DNA of 64,000 bases from Diphasiastrum complanatum (taxonomy: Eukaryota; Streptophyta; Lycopodiopsida; Lycopodiales; Lycopodiaceae). Of this stretch, positions 34,961 through 47,450 are shown in pieces. Below the pieces are notes generated by a model. That model saw only the letters and a program-made list of their open reading frames with translations, was not told the origin of the DNA and did no database searches. The number at the start of each line of letters is the position of its first letter. Within the stretch, counting starts at the first letter, position 1. The DNA is taken from positions 31,181,427 to 31,245,426 of the forward strand of contig CM055094.1 of the NCBI GenBank assembly GCA_029204225.1. The letters are read 5' to 3'. The translations under genes and the position numbers were made by a program.

Positions 34961-36117
34961 TTTCTTGCCTCTCTCCTTGTGGCCGAATTTTTTTTTTGCC
35001 ATAGATTTTTAATGTTTTTCACGGTTTCTTATATTCTTCTGTGAGCACTCCAATATTTCATGGATTCTAAAAATTTATAGAATTTATCGACTCCAGTAGT
35101 TTACTTTCATTCTTTGACTCTACATAACTTTTTGTTTAAGCTCAGATTCCAGTGCTGCAAAAACAAAAAGTGATCAGAACGATGAACCTGACGATGCTAA
35201 GTTATTGAAATTTTGTAATTATTACTTTTCAATTTTTTTTTCAAGCCCCCTTTTTACCCTCAGTCAAATTTCTTTATATTTTATTTGCTTATTTTCAAAT
35301 CTTCATATCGTCTCTATATGAGCTCGAAATTGAATACTATAGAAAGCAAAAGTGTTCAGTTTTATATGGCTTACAATGTTGACTTGAATAATTGGATTAA
35401 ATATTGTTTAGAAGCTAATTGGTTGAATAAGTAGTGTGGAAAAATTCATCGAGAACTGTTTATTTTGATCTATATTGCTTACAAGACACATGATTTGTGA
35501 GTCACCAGGATTCATCTATAAATTGTGTGCATGTAATATAGAAGATTCTTGATATTGAATATTTCTTGAATGAGAAATATCCTAGGTTATTGATTGTATC
35601 CTAGAGAGCTCATATTGGATGACAAAGTCTAACTAATATCAAGGATAACCACTGAATTCAGTTGGAATTCAGCAGAACTTTGTAATATCTAGATGTTGTT
35701 CTAGGTGATTGTATAAAGTTTAAATTATTAAAGGAAGATGTTATAATGGTCTTTAGTTACTTGGTTGATTGTAGAATTTGGAACTTATAATCTGGTTAAG
35801 AATCGGTTTGGAAGAATATTCTTGGAATCCAATAATTTTCTTTGTGGAAAGGATTCAAAATGTTTCTTATATTTCCTGAGTGGTATGTTGTGCATATACT
35901 CCATTATTTTTTAATGATTAAGTATAATCTTGGAATCCTGTAAATTATGATTGACGAATCATAAGATTCTAAATGCTATGATTGAAGAATCATAAATTGA
36001 TACTTAGTGGACATTAAAAGATTATATGGGAATATGATGATTTTTAAGATAGTAAGTCCTGATCAATTGAAAGAGTCAAGGATTTAGATATATTATTTGA
36101 ACTCTAAATTTCTTTAC
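34961..36117. other. AT-rich, no supported gene
   Basis: No coding frame above background, no primer site, no LTR termini. Several ATTGATTG/TTGAAGAATCATAA-like short echoes near 35,940-36,000. Confidence 0.45.
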
Positions 36118-36330
36118 TTTTGTACATATTTGAGAGCGAGACCAATTGATTGATGTCAGAGTCCACTAGTAAGTGAGACCAATTGATGAGTTAGAATTTG
36201 TAAGAGACAGATATTCTCTTGCGTCAACACGCTGTGTGGTATGCCAAGCAACGCTCACCAAAGATCATTTGAGAATACAGATGACCTACCACAAGAAGCT
36301 AATTGCAATTGACAGATCTGAAAAACACTG
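36118..36330 (+). mobile_element. LTR fragment, inverted relative of 41,180-41,345
   Basis: Contains GAGACCAATTGAT twice, then TTGCGTCAACACGC and ATGCCAAGCAACGCTCACC, all present in reverse complement at 41,180-41,345. It is truncated on both sides. Confidence 0.65.
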
Positions 36331-36536
36331 AGTATTGAGAAGTTACAAATAGATTTACAAATACTATGTGGGCTGGATTTTCACAAAAGCAAAGAGAATA
36401 ATCAAGCCGCATAGTAGAAAATGCCCAAAGGCTGCCAGAAGATCAGCAATCCACCATAGGGCTTCAATCTGCTATCTTATGGGCTCCAAATCCTAACTGA
36501 AGTTGCCAAATCCCACACAAGTCTTGAAAGCAACCG

Positions 36537-36550
36537 CTCTAATACCAAAT
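36537..36550 (-). promoter_or_regulatory. Primer binding site next to a Gypsy LTR
   Basis: The minus strand reads ATTTGGTATTAGAG, a slightly degraded TGGTATCAGAG, two bases from the LTR end. Confidence 0.65.
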
Positions 36551-36552
36551 AT

Positions 36553-37472
36553 TGCACACAAGCTCACAAATCCTAAGTAAATACACAAAATTACCCAGCA
36601 AATCTGTCACTTTATTAATCTCAAGCAAATGTACATAGATCAACAAGCAAATATGAGAGCTTTGTTGCAAGTCTCCTCCCAACCATAGTTGCATAGGAAT
36701 ACCATAATGAGGAATGCCTGACTAGGCTCACACTATATCCCCTCAAGCACCCCTTAACCCTGACACATCCTAACGTTGATACATGGCAAACTCCATGCAC
36801 AGCCGACACTTGCCACTTGGCAGTACCTTGATACATAGGCAAGCTAGTAGGTAGACAGTCTGACACATGTCACTCATGCATTGGACCAAGTGTCCCAATG
36901 AGCATATGAAACAGGTCCTGTTGACCCATCCATTGACCGTTCGACAAGTGTCACTCATGCACTAGACCAAGTGTTCCAGTGAGCATATGACATGTGTCAC
37001 ATTGACCAATCAATCCTTCCTACTTTTTAGGAGGTTAGTCCAGCAGACTCTCATGAGACCCAATACTCCCTTGCCATCTTGGATTTAGTCACTATAACAG
37101 ATATTTACATTGCAATTTACAATTGTCTCCACAGGCTGGTGACTTAGCCATTTGATAATTACAATTTACCATTTACATTGGGCAAGGGATTCAAAGTACA
37201 TGTGACACTAGCACACATCTCCTGGCCTGGAGATACATCCTGACTCATGCACGTGCTCTCCATCCACCAACTCCTGGGTAGACTGAGTGAATGGAAAGAG
37301 GGAAACCCCACCACTATATAGGCATAGCACAATGGGTCCCATCAAGCACGGTCCACACATGACCACCTAGGATGGTGACGTGTGTGGCACCCAAACATGT
37401 CGATAACACCATACCTATGTCATGTCCCTTGTGAGGCCGTCATTGAAGGGCATACCATTATGGTACATAACA
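36553..37472 (-). mobile_element. Gypsy LTR (920 bp) shared by two internal regions
   Basis: The minus strand starts TGTTATGTACC directly after a polypurine tract (ATGGGGGGAAA, 37,473-37,483) and ends TGTGTGCA at 36,553, followed by a primer site. A CTATATAG TATA-like box lies about 150 bp into it (about 37,315). It is therefore the 3' LTR of the Gypsy remnant above and also borders a 5' internal region below, which is cut off at about 36,330. Confidence 0.75.
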
Positions 37473-39100
37473 TTTCCCCCCATAAAAACTTTCTTCTATG
37501 GGAAGAAACCAGAGAATATAAGTCTTAAATCGTCTTTTTTTTTCCAGGCATCCTTGTCATCTGACTTACCTTTCCAACGAAACAGATGTTTAGAAATCAA
37601 ACAATTTCTCAGCTGATGTCATCGAGTATCGATGATCCTATCGGGTTCATGGGGTACGAAAGCAGTCAAATCCTCCAATAGCACTAGATCATCTGTAAGA
37701 GGTAGGTCATTTTTTCCACCAAGTTGTTCCTTTAAACGACTAACATGGAATATAGAATAAACCTTAGTTTCAACAATAGGGAGTTATAGTCTATACGCAG
37801 CCCTACCAATCTTGTTAAGAACTTTGAAAGGACTGCTAAAACGTGGAAATAACTTCAGACATTTCTTCATTCGTAGTGTCTTAAAGTCTTTTGGGATTCT
37901 AAGATACACCCAATCACCGACCTCAAATTCTCGAGTAGCACGACTTCGGTTGGCATAGAATTGGGCCCAATCTAATGCTTTCCCTAGCCACCTACAACAT
38001 TTTTTGCATATCATACAAGAAATCTGCTGCAACTTGCACCTTGAGGCCTTTGAGTCCAACGAAGATAGGGGAACGAGGTTGAAAGCCATACAAGAGCATA
38101 AAAGGACTAAAACCAATGGCAGAATGCTTCATACTATTGTATGCAAACTCAACCAGTGGGAGATACTTTTCCCAATCTGAGTGTTGTGAAGCATATCTTC
38201 CATCGACTGGTTGATACGTTCGGTCTGACCATCGGTTTCTGGGTGATCCATAGACAATAGACTTAAAGTAGTTTCTAGTCTTTCAAAATCCGCCTGCCAG
38301 AACTTGCCAGTGAACTTTGAATCACGATAACTAACAATATCGTTCGACAAACCATACAATCTGAATAACTTTTCAATGAAGAGTTGTGCAAATTCTGAAG
38401 CTTTGACAGTAATTTTTGTTGGAATAAATTGTGCCATCTCGGTAAGCCTATCAACTACTACCCAAATGGCATCGTGGCCCTTCCCAGATTTGGGAAGTCT
38501 GACCACAAAGGCCATGGAAATACTTTCCCACTTTTTGTTGGGAATTTCCAATGGATGGAACAGACCACCAGCTGCTTTGAGTCTTTCTGTTTTATTCATT
38601 GGCACTGTTCACACTTTTGAACATATGCCTCGACATGACCTTTCATTTTTGGCCAATAAAATCCTCTCTTAACAAGGTCAAGTGTCCTCTGTATACCAGG
38701 ATGTCCCACGCTGGGACTATCATGCAAGATTTGGGCCCTAATGTCCATGATATCTGGCACACATCCTCTGCAAAAAAGTAAACCATTTCTAATGGAATAA
38801 TTATCAAGTATCTTCTCTTCACGATATTTCTTGGAATCCTGCTTTTCAAGATTATCACAATAGAGCTTTCTGCCGTGACTTCTTGCCAAATACGACCAAA
38901 AAACTCATCGGTCCGACAAAGATCTTGCAGAGAAAGATACAACTCGGATTGGAACTCAGCAAAGCATGACTGATTAACCTGTCCAATCCGGCTCAAAGCA
39001 TCAGCAAGACAATTGACGTACCTTGACAGTACTTAATGTCGAATTCAAACTCCTAAATGAGTTCCGACCAACATGCCTTGTGACCCGCTCAGAATGACGA
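37473..39100 (-). pseudogene. Ty3/Gypsy chromovirus remnant: RNase H end, integrase, chromodomain
   Basis: Read downwards from 39,100. The RNase H end has FEFDIKYCQG and, after a frameshift, LADALSRIGQ. The integrase zinc-binding region (38,596-38,889) has HPGIQRTLDLVKRGFYWP and CEQCQ. The integrase core (38,129-38,605) has WVVVDRLTEMAQFIP (first Asp), YRDSKFTGKFW (second Asp) and TDGQTERINQSMED (Glu), so all three catalytic residues are visible. The C-terminal GDWVYLR follows at about 37,900, then a chromodomain-like IIDTR..HQLRNCLISKH and FRWKGKSDDKDAW near 37,560. At least three frameshifts or stops. Gag, protease and most of RT are absent. Confidence 0.85.
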
Positions 39101-39114
39101 GACATGACCAATAA

Positions 39115-39440
39115 CCATATACACTTGGAGTGACCGTTATCCATGTCAAGAATTACTCCGAATTCCACATACTTGACATGGGCGTAATATCCCCCCCCCC
39201 TCTTAAACCAGTTCTGTCCTCAAAACGAGTAACTAGGGAAGATCCAAATATGCTTTTAACTCTTTTCCATGAATCATTATCCTCAATTTGACCAACCAAC
39301 CTAAGCAAGTACTTAGAGATAGAACGATTTTTCAATTGTTTATCTCTGATCCTGAGTACTCTTTCAAGGTCCAAAGGTACATTGAGTGATAAGTCCTTCA
39401 AATGGGAAAAATCTTCAATATATACCACTGTCATCATCAC
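39115..39440 (-). pseudogene. Second Gypsy 3' end: chromodomain, polypurine tract, LTR stub
   Basis: The minus-strand frame 39,440-39,153 contains VLRIRDKQLKNRSISKYLL, then DNDSW, a chromodomain, and ends in a polypurine tract (AAGAGGGGGGGGGG, 39,191-39,206). About 75 bp of LTR-like sequence follows before the other Gypsy fragment takes over at about 39,110. This stub holds an inverted pair CCATGTCAAG/CTTGACATGG. Confidence 0.7.
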
Positions 39441-39554
39441 ATGAACTAAATTTGCATGATATACTGGATGAGCAGTCGACCAATTATAAAGATCAAGTCC
39501 AAAGCTAACAAATCAATCTTTTAACTTTCTCATTTATCTTGAAAATCAATTCTG

Positions 39555-39710
39555 AGTCGCACTTCAATATCAAATAAGTACTTAGAGATGGAATAATTCT
39601 CAAATTATCTACCTTTGCACTGAAGTACTATTTGACCTTTAAAAGTACGCTAAGAGATAAATTTTCCTATTGGGCCTAAGTCTCTCCAATCTAGTAACAT
39701 CACTTTCATG
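39555..39710 (-). repeat. Diverged second copy of the chromodomain-coding segment
   Basis: AAGTACTTAGAGAT(A/G)GAA and the following ~90 bases match 39,305-39,400 with many substitutions. On the minus strand it is non-coding now. Confidence 0.65.
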
Positions 39711-40140
39711 TAACCTCAATTTACATGAATCTCTGGGTGAAATGTCACCACACATTGGAAATCAATGGTCAAAAGTTTAAAGATCCAAATAATTATAGTC
39801 CAAGACTATCCACAATTTCTTGCAAACCTGTCATAAATGCTTCTCGGTACAAATACACTTAGAATTTTTGTACTAAGGTACCCTCATCCCACCAAGATCC
39901 ATCAAGATAAAAATGACTTTGATGAGTACCCTAGATACTCCCTTGAGTTAAGTGCTCTTATTCCTAGCAACGTATGCAAGGAAATAGCAACCTTCAATCT
40001 TGATAGACTTGACCGTCTCCTAATTAACCGGTGATTTAGTTTGAAAATAGTACACAAACATTCCTTGACTACAATCTATAGTAGAATTTCATCCACTAAA
40101 ATACACAAATTTCTCATAAGTAAACAAATTACTTAATGAA
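39711..40140. other. No supported gene
   Basis: No sustained frame or repeat terminus seen. Confidence 0.4.
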
Positions 40141-42190
40141 CATGCCTGTGAGATCCACACCAGACGCTTACATGAACCATCTCATCAACCAATCATCCAA
40201 TCTATTCATCAGCCTACGCTTTGCAAGTCAACCTTCTCTCTGTCGTTCATCATATTTATATAGGAACAAAGAAAAATGGTTTAAGCTGATCATCAGTGAT
40301 TACAAGAACTAGGTTAAGCACATTCTAATGGCTTCCAGTTTGTTGTCTCCTTTGTTTGTGGAGTCCATTCGGCATTTGGTACTTTGCTTGATCTTCCCTG
40401 TACTTGGGTCGTGAAGCTCTGCCATTTTTGCAGCCATCTTTGGTGTCCGTCTATGACTACAATCGTTTTGTCTACGGTGCCTTGCAGTCATGAGGAGAGA
40501 ACCATCGTGAACTGTATTTGTTGACTTTGTGGTGGCCTTTGATCAGTCTTTGTTGACTGCCTTCAGTTTGCTTCATAGGTGTCCGCAAGCTCCAGCTTGG
40601 CGGTTGCCTTTGGTTTACTTCGTAGGTGACCGCAAGTTTTATCTTGTAGTGTCTTGGTGGCTTCTCATCATGAGCCGTGGGGCTTTTTGATCATGAGTGT
40701 TGACCTTCGGTTCCCCAAAGTTTTGTAGTGGCCATTGTTGTATACAACTTTTCAACTTGAATGAGGCTCCTTTGTTCTGATTGCCCTTGGTCTGTTAAAA
40801 CCGTGGTGCTTTGATATTTTAATGGAGCAGGCTCTAATACCACTGTTGGAATCTGATCAACCCGCTTTGATGCCATTGTTGTGAATTTAAGAGATGAGGG
40901 ATGATTGAGGTGCTCTTATGCCTGCTAGGTATGATAATGTGCTCTCTGTTTATATTCCTATGATTAAGCTAGATAGAGTTGAACTCTCGGTCGCGGGCCA
41001 CTGCTGCTAACTGAGATCTAACCTCTTCCAAGCCCTAGATGGACACTGCCTATCTAGTATTGATTTATAATCATTCATTTAACGAGCCTATGTGAGGAAA
41101 AACTTAATGACAGCTGAATACACACGAATAATGAACAAGCATAAAGGCATTCAAGATTATACACAAGGAGCAAGGTGTGCAAATAGCATCTGTATTCTTG
41201 AATGATCTTTGGTGAGCACTGCTTGGCATACCGCAAAGCGCGTTGACGCAAAAGAGTCTTTGTCTCTTACAAATTGTAACTCATCAATTGGTCTCGCTTA
41301 CTAGCGGACTCTGACATCAATCAATTGGTCTTGCTTACTAGCGGATGCTTACATGAACCAACTCATCAACCAATCATCCAATCTACACATCAACTTACAC
41401 TTTGCAACTCAACCTTCTCTCTATCGTTCATCCTGTTTATATAGGAACAAGGGAAAATGGTATAAGCTAATCATTAGTGATTACAAGAGTTGGTTTAAGC
41501 ATGTTCTATAACGACTTTCAGTTTGTTGTCTCCTTCGTCTATGGAGTTTCTTCTGCATCTGGTACTTTGCTTGATCTTCCTTGTACTTGGGTCGTTAAGA
41601 TCCACCATTTTTGCAGCCGTCTTTGGTGTTCGTCTGTGACAGCAATTGTTTTGTCTATAGTGCCTTGCGGTCGTGAAGGTTCTTTGCAGTCATGAGGGGA
41701 GAACCGTCATGAACCGTATTCATTGACTTTGCGGTGGCCTTCGGTCAGTGTTCATGGACTGCCTTCAGTTTGCTTCATAGGTGATCGCAAGCTCCAGCTT
41801 GGCGGTTGCCTTTGGTTTACTTTGTGGGCAACCCCAAGTTTCATCTTGCTGTGTCTTGGCAGCTTCTCGTCGTGAGCTGTGGTGCTAGCGTGTTGATCAT
41901 AAGTGTTGACCTTTGGTTCCCCAAAGTTTTATAATAGACCATAGGCTAGAGTGTTGCAGTTTGTAGTGCACATTGCGTTGGGGCTGTGGTTGCAGTTGAC
42001 TCCTTCCATTGGTCTTCATACGTGAGTCCTTGTGGACTTGTTGCAGTGCGGTTGTGGTGGCCTTCGTTGCCTTCGTTTATGAGACCTTGCGGGACCCTTG
42101 TGGTTGCCTTCGGTGCCTTTGTTGAAACCGTTTGCAGGACTTTGCGGTTGCGGTTGTTTACGGTTTCTGTCTGTGGGCAGCTTGATCCCA
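40141..42190 (-). mobile_element. Tandem short-internal LTR element (TRIM-like array)
   Basis: Two direct copies (40,150-40,740 and 41,345-41,940) share long blocks such as ACTTTGCTTGATCTTCC and GCAAGCTCCAGCTTGGCGG. On the minus strand the order is internal (about 42,190-41,511), LTR (41,510-40,844, ending CAGATTCCAACA), primer site GTGGTATTAGAGCC (40,830-40,843), internal (40,843-40,332), then a truncated LTR (40,331-40,150). The internal part is only about 510 bp and has no polymerase, only degenerate ACCGCAA-type repeats and a short frame starting MATTKLWGTEGQ. Both LTR copies carry a TATATAA run. LTR starts are inferred from the AACATGCTTAA block. Confidence 0.6.
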
Positions 42191-44399
42191 AAATGGTTTA
42201 TCAAGGTTAGCACTTAACCTCATGGCTTTGGCACTCTCACAAAGAGTCCTATTCTTCCATGTATTTTTGCAGGCTTTGGTTCATAAGCTAGCAATGCTTT
42301 GTAGGTAGAAACTTCATGTTTTTTCGCAAGTTCCATGTTTGACATGGTTATTGTTACTAAACCCGTGGATAATGGCACTTTTTTGCCAATGAAGAGGGTG
42401 ATAGCAAATTGCCTTTTGCTTGCCCGTATAGTCAAAATGAAATTCTTGACAATTTTGCTAATAATTTGAATTATTTCACATTAATGTCTGCCTATTTGTT
42501 ACAAGCAACCTCAATACATTTGCATTAAAGGCCAAAAATTTTGTTCTCCTCTTGAAAAGGTTATTTACGGTCTATAAACTACTTATGGTACATTTACATC
42601 TCGGACTATGTTGTCTACCATTGAACAAAACAAAAACTAAATGCCTATCATTTAGCCAAGAATATCACAAACGTTGACTTTTAAACATATTAAAATAGCC
42701 TTGATTGAGGTTAGACTACTCGTCATTGTTCACACAACAATACTGTACGCCTTTGTTGAAAGCGTATGAATTAGCGGTTCAATTACTAAAATAGCGTTGA
42801 TTTAGGTTAGACTACTTGTCATTGTTCACATGACAGTACCGTATGCCTTTGTTGAAAGCTTATGCGTTTAGCTATTCAATTACTATGGGTATGGATAAAA
42901 TGTGAGCCTTAGGAAAAACTTGGTTCATTCCAATATCATGAACTGACTTTATGATTAGTTGATTTGGTCCTACTCTTTTCCCTTTTCAATATTGAGGCAA
43001 TGGCTGAAATATTGATGTTATTAGGTAAGGCCTGCACTTCCAATCTTGTGAAACACTAGGTTTCAAATGCATGAATTCTTATATGATACACTCTAATTAT
43101 GATTTTTGTCGTCCTTCACAAGAAGACGTCATGTGTGACCCTCTTGCGGTTACAGAACTCGTGGATAATGGCGCTTTTTGCCAATGAAAAAGGTGATAGC
43201 AAACTGCTTTTCGCACAATTATGCTAAAAATATTGGATTATTACACTTTTATTTTTGGTTGTCCTTTATAGGAAATCTTACTACTAATGCATTAAATGTC
43301 AAATTTTTGTCCTGAGAGCCAACAAGAAATTCCATCCGTTTCAAAGTATAGAAAACATATGCAAGCTTCAAAATTTAGATTTGGGATCTTCTGCCAACAA
43401 TATAATCGATAATTAAATGTAAAAAGCAACCATTTTTTCAAGTAATCTTAGGTTTATGACACAACCATGTTTTTTAAGATAGTTCTAGAGGACGTGAATG
43501 GAACTATATCAGATTCAATAAGTAAAATGCAGTAGAGACGCATTTGGACATTGAGAAGATTCTCAACTACTACTTTGATTAAGAAAAAAATGTGCAAATG
43601 TACATTCTAAGGAGAAGTGATATTTGCTATATAATATGCTATATCATAGTGACATTTAATGGAAAGATAAGACAATCTATAATTGCTATAATGAATGCAC
43701 ATATCTAGATCTTTTGCAAATGAGAATTATGAGTTCTCAATGAACTCAAGGTTCTACAAATCCTACTTCTTTTCCTACTTTGATTTATTAATCTCCCTCT
43801 ATTTGCAAATGAGGTTGTGCTTGTTGTTCATAATACAAATAATTGGTCAAAATTTATGCTACAAGGTTTATGTAAAGGTAGTTAAACTTGTAATTAAGTT
43901 GTATAATTGTCTAATGCAATCACCACACCTATGAAATTATCACTAAACCGTTGGGAGGTCATACAACATCGTGACTTTCCTTATGCTTCTTCTCACATGT
44001 GGAGATTGTGAATGGATTAGGGCTAATTACAAGTTGAATAATGGTCTCTAAGATTTGGCTCAAGATTTTAGAAGCCCTTCAGTTGGATGTTATGGAACAC
44101 GTTGAGAACTTGACTCAAGATTTTTAGATGATCTTGAGTTGGATGCCATGAAGTGCGCAAAGTTGACAGCTTGCCTCAATATAAAGATTTTAGAAGATGG
44201 ATGACACAAATTGTACCGAGCTATAAACTTGACTCAAGATCAAGTTTCTCAAGATTCTTGATCAAGATCAAGAGTTCCAATGCCTTGTGGAACTCTAGAT
44301 GTTAGACGTCATGAAAGGCATAGAGTAGTCAACTTGTCTCAAGATCAAGATCAAGAATTTGAATTCTTCATGAACTTGAAATGTCTCAAGTTGAGAGTA
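42191..44399. other. No confirmed gene; internal duplications
   Basis: A block with GTGGATAATGGC and TTTGCCAATGAA at 42,360-42,560 recurs at 43,150-43,320. The minus-strand frame at 42,220-42,435 (70 residues, KRQFAITLFIGKKVP) matches KQFAITFFIGKK in the second copy, so it is a repeated, formerly coding segment of unknown identity. 44,050-44,400 is rich in variants of GACTCAAGATCAAG. Confidence 0.45.
42692..42884. repeat. 96-bp tandem duplication
   Basis: Units begin AAAATAGCCTTGATT and AAAATAGCGTTGATT at 42,692 and 42,788, and both end in a TTCAATTACT block. Roughly a dozen differences. Confidence 0.88.
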
Positions 44400-44890
44400 T
44401 TTCAATAGACCTCTACTTTCATAGAAACCATGAGTAAAGTTGCATTTTTATTTTTGGTTTGCTTTGCATTCAAATTTGATGCGAAACAATCGCGAAACAC
44501 AACGACTCGGATGGATTTCAGATATGATTGCTGGTCACTGCCAGCTGTATCATTCCTATAGTCCTCCAGAAAGTAGACAGGCACTGCTGATCTACGTTTG
44601 AGATTTACACAGCATTCAACAAAATTCAAACCAAGGTGCAGAATTAAATGAACAAGTGAATCAGACACACGAATAACAACATACTAATTTGCATTCAAGA
44701 TCAAACATGATAAGAGTGATATGTGTGCAACGGCTACAAAATCATCTATTGATTCTTCTAATTTTTCAAGCATTGCATGCAAATTCACGGAGTGCATTGG
44801 CGTGAGAGAAATACAGTTCTCCCACGAGTAATATCGCGCTTACTAGTGAACTTGTGGATCTATAGATCCTATGCAGAAAATTGTCTTGCA
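44400..44890 (-). mobile_element. LTR fragment related to 29.5-30.0 kb
   Basis: Shares, in order, GATGGA(A/T)TTC, AGTCCTCCAGAAAGTAGACA versus ATCCTCCAGAGTGTAGACA, and GGAGTGCATTGGCGTGAGAG versus CAGTGCGTTGACGTAAGAG. No primer site remains next to it. Confidence 0.6.
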
Positions 44891-45019
44891 CGCAGGTGGA
44901 CTCGTATTCTGTTTTTTTCCTTCTTCTTGTTTACTAACATTAGATCACTACTTCATACATAGTATATCATGCATCAACCAGAAGTTATATAGTTGCGTTG
45001 TGTAACTTCTAGATGTTGA

Positions 45020-45565
45020 CATCTCGACCACAGACCTTCTATCGTATCTCAACAGGTGCCTTTTAGTTACATCTCGATCGGAGCCTTCCACCCTGATCTC
45101 GACCGAAGGCACTCTTGTCAAAGCTCGACCAAAGGCATTTTTGTCAAAGCTCGACCGAAGGCATTCTCGTCAAAACTTGACCGGAGACATCCTGTCAAAA
45201 CTCAATCGGCGACATCCTGACACAACTCGACCAAAGGCATTTCTGTCAAGTCTCAACCGAAGCAACCTGTCAGATCTTGACCGGAGGCTTCTCTCAAATC
45301 TCGACCGAAGCTTTCTATCAGATCTTGACCGGAGACTTTCTCTCAGATCTCAACCAAAGCCTTCTATATCAGGTCTCAACTGGAGCCTTCTGTCCTGATC
45401 TCGACCGAACACTCTGTTAGATCTCAACCGAAACGTTCTATTAAATCTCGACCAAAGTACTCTATTAGATCTTGACCGACGTATTCTATTAAATCTCAAC
45501 CAAAGTACTTTATCTTATCTCGACCAAAGCCATTCCCTCAGCTCTCGACCGGACCTTTCGAGAGC
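45020..45565. repeat. Minisatellite, ~22 units of 24-27 bp (ATCTCGACCGAAG core)
   Basis: Units such as ATCTCGACCGAAGG, ATCTTGACCGGAG and ATCTCAACCAAAG follow one another with variable 10-14 bp tails ending CTGTCA or similar. The same core builds two further arrays at 49,655 and 50,703, downstream of pol in the same element. Confidence 0.93.
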
Positions 45566-45839
45566 TTTGACTTCCAACCTGAACCAAGTCAACTTCAAGA
45601 CAACATCAACTTTCTTCTTTCAGTAGGTCTCAGTGTTTGCCAAATACCACAGTTCTTTCCAACTTTATTGCAACACCCTAACACCAAAAAAACAAAGCAA
45701 TTGTGCCATTTGAACACCACCACATTATTAGTCTCTGAATAATATTAAAAAAAACAAAAACAAACAAACAGACACCATACAAGTTACCACATAGTCCAAG
45801 AGGCGTACTTACCCAATCCTATGGTACTCTAGAGTTGTT

Positions 45840-47450
45840 ATGGATTGTCCTTATGATCCAAATTCCATAGAGGACTATCCACCAGAGATGGTCTCTCCAT
45901 CTACCGAACAAGCTCAATTCAATAAATATTCTAGGATGAAATCCCAAGTCTAAGAGCCATTAACCAACCCATTTGACAAATGGGAACCCATGCGTTTTGA
46001 AGCTCCATATGATCGACCACATTTTCATGTTGTAGAATCTTCACATGCACGAGCTCACTTATTTGCAAATAATATTCCACGTACTGAAAAACATACTCCC
46101 AAGTTAGATTTACCTAACTATGACGACAACACTGACCCTCAAAGATTTCTTCGAGTCTTTGAGAACGCATGTGATGTCTATGGCGAGACATCACTAGAAG
46201 CCATGGTTCAGCTCTTCTCGATGACCATGATCGATCAAGCACGAGAATGGTTTTTTAACCTTGATCGTGAAGATAAACGAGACTGGTCACTCTTGAAGGA
46301 AGCATTTATCAAATGATTCAAGCCATTCTGCTTGATCAAAAGTCCTTTTGTCAAGTTGAGTAATATCAAAATGACAAAAGATGAGAAAGTACGTGACTAC
46401 ATAGAAAGATTTAAAAGATTAAAAAGTCAGGTACAAGAACAACCAACTGAATCTATGCTCATAATTTGGTTCCTTGTTGGACTCCCATGATGGATATGAC
46501 GTGAACTTCGCTCCAATGATGAATACACATCATTGAAACAAGCCATGTCTGATGCCATTTGGGAAGAAGATGAGGGATTAGATATCGGTGAGCCACATGA
46601 ACGGAGAGCACATCGTGTTGTCCAAGAAGCTCGACCAATTTAGGAAACACGAGAACAATTATGGAAAACACAAATGGGGTTGCTTAACTAGCAACACCAG
46701 CAACAGATGGAAAAACTCACGAAAGAGTTTCAAAACACTCTTAAGTCTATCCAAAGTTTGATGCCAGGTCAGTTACCCACTGGCCAAATCCACCATAGAT
46801 GAGAGAATACTTGGTACCCTCACTATCGAGGTGCACACACTGGCAATGAGTGCCCTTCATACTAACCGGTCCCAGATACTTCATTGATCAAATGTGACAT
46901 CTGCGACTTTATGGGTCATACCTCACTCTATTGCTATTATAACCCGAGGAACCAGCCTCACAATTAGTCAGGGGGACATTATCAACCTCCTTGACACCAG
47001 TTTCTTTCACAAAATTAAAATCAGCACTATCCATCACGAAACAACCAAGTCCATATACAAGAGTTACCCAAACAATCTAGACATGAATCTCAACCACAAC
47101 TGGCGCTTTTAGGGCTACCTCCAAGGGGACAACCGAATCTTGGAGCACAAAAACATAGACACCCTTGAGAATATGCACAAATACATCTTGTAGAAAACTC
47201 CTACGATCACTCATATCATCACGATACAACACTTCCATCTGCTAGTTCTCAACAATATCCAACTGATAGCTCATGCTCGTGCAAACGGGATGAGTATTCC
47301 ACACCAGCAGAAAACCCAACACAGCTAGTCATCCAAGATGGTTATGCTATTGCCACAGGACCAATGAGCAACCGTTGTTTTATTTGTGGCAAAACTGGCC
47401 ACTTCATGGTTGACTATAAAGTTAAGCTCCACTCACTATGTCATTCCATA
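45840..47450 (+). pseudogene. Ty3/Gypsy gag
   Basis: ATG at 45,840 (MDCPYDPNSIEDYPPEMV), one in-frame stop at about 45,951, then a capsid-like region (about 46,100-46,480) with KLDLPNYDDNTDPQRFLRVF, REWFFNLDREDKRDWSLLKE and VRDYIERFKRLKSQVQEQP, matching the retrotransposon gag family. Two zinc knuckles follow. CDICDFMGHTSLYC (about 46,894) is a complete CX2CX4HX4C; CFICGKTGHFMVDY (about 47,373) has Tyr in place of the last Cys. Roughly ten stops interrupt it. Confidence 0.85.

Noticed and set aside
45141-45398. LSDLDRR-type repeat protein across the minisatellite
   Set aside because: The frame exists only because unit lengths are near multiples of three; unit lengths vary and other frames are equally open in the related array at 49.7 kb.
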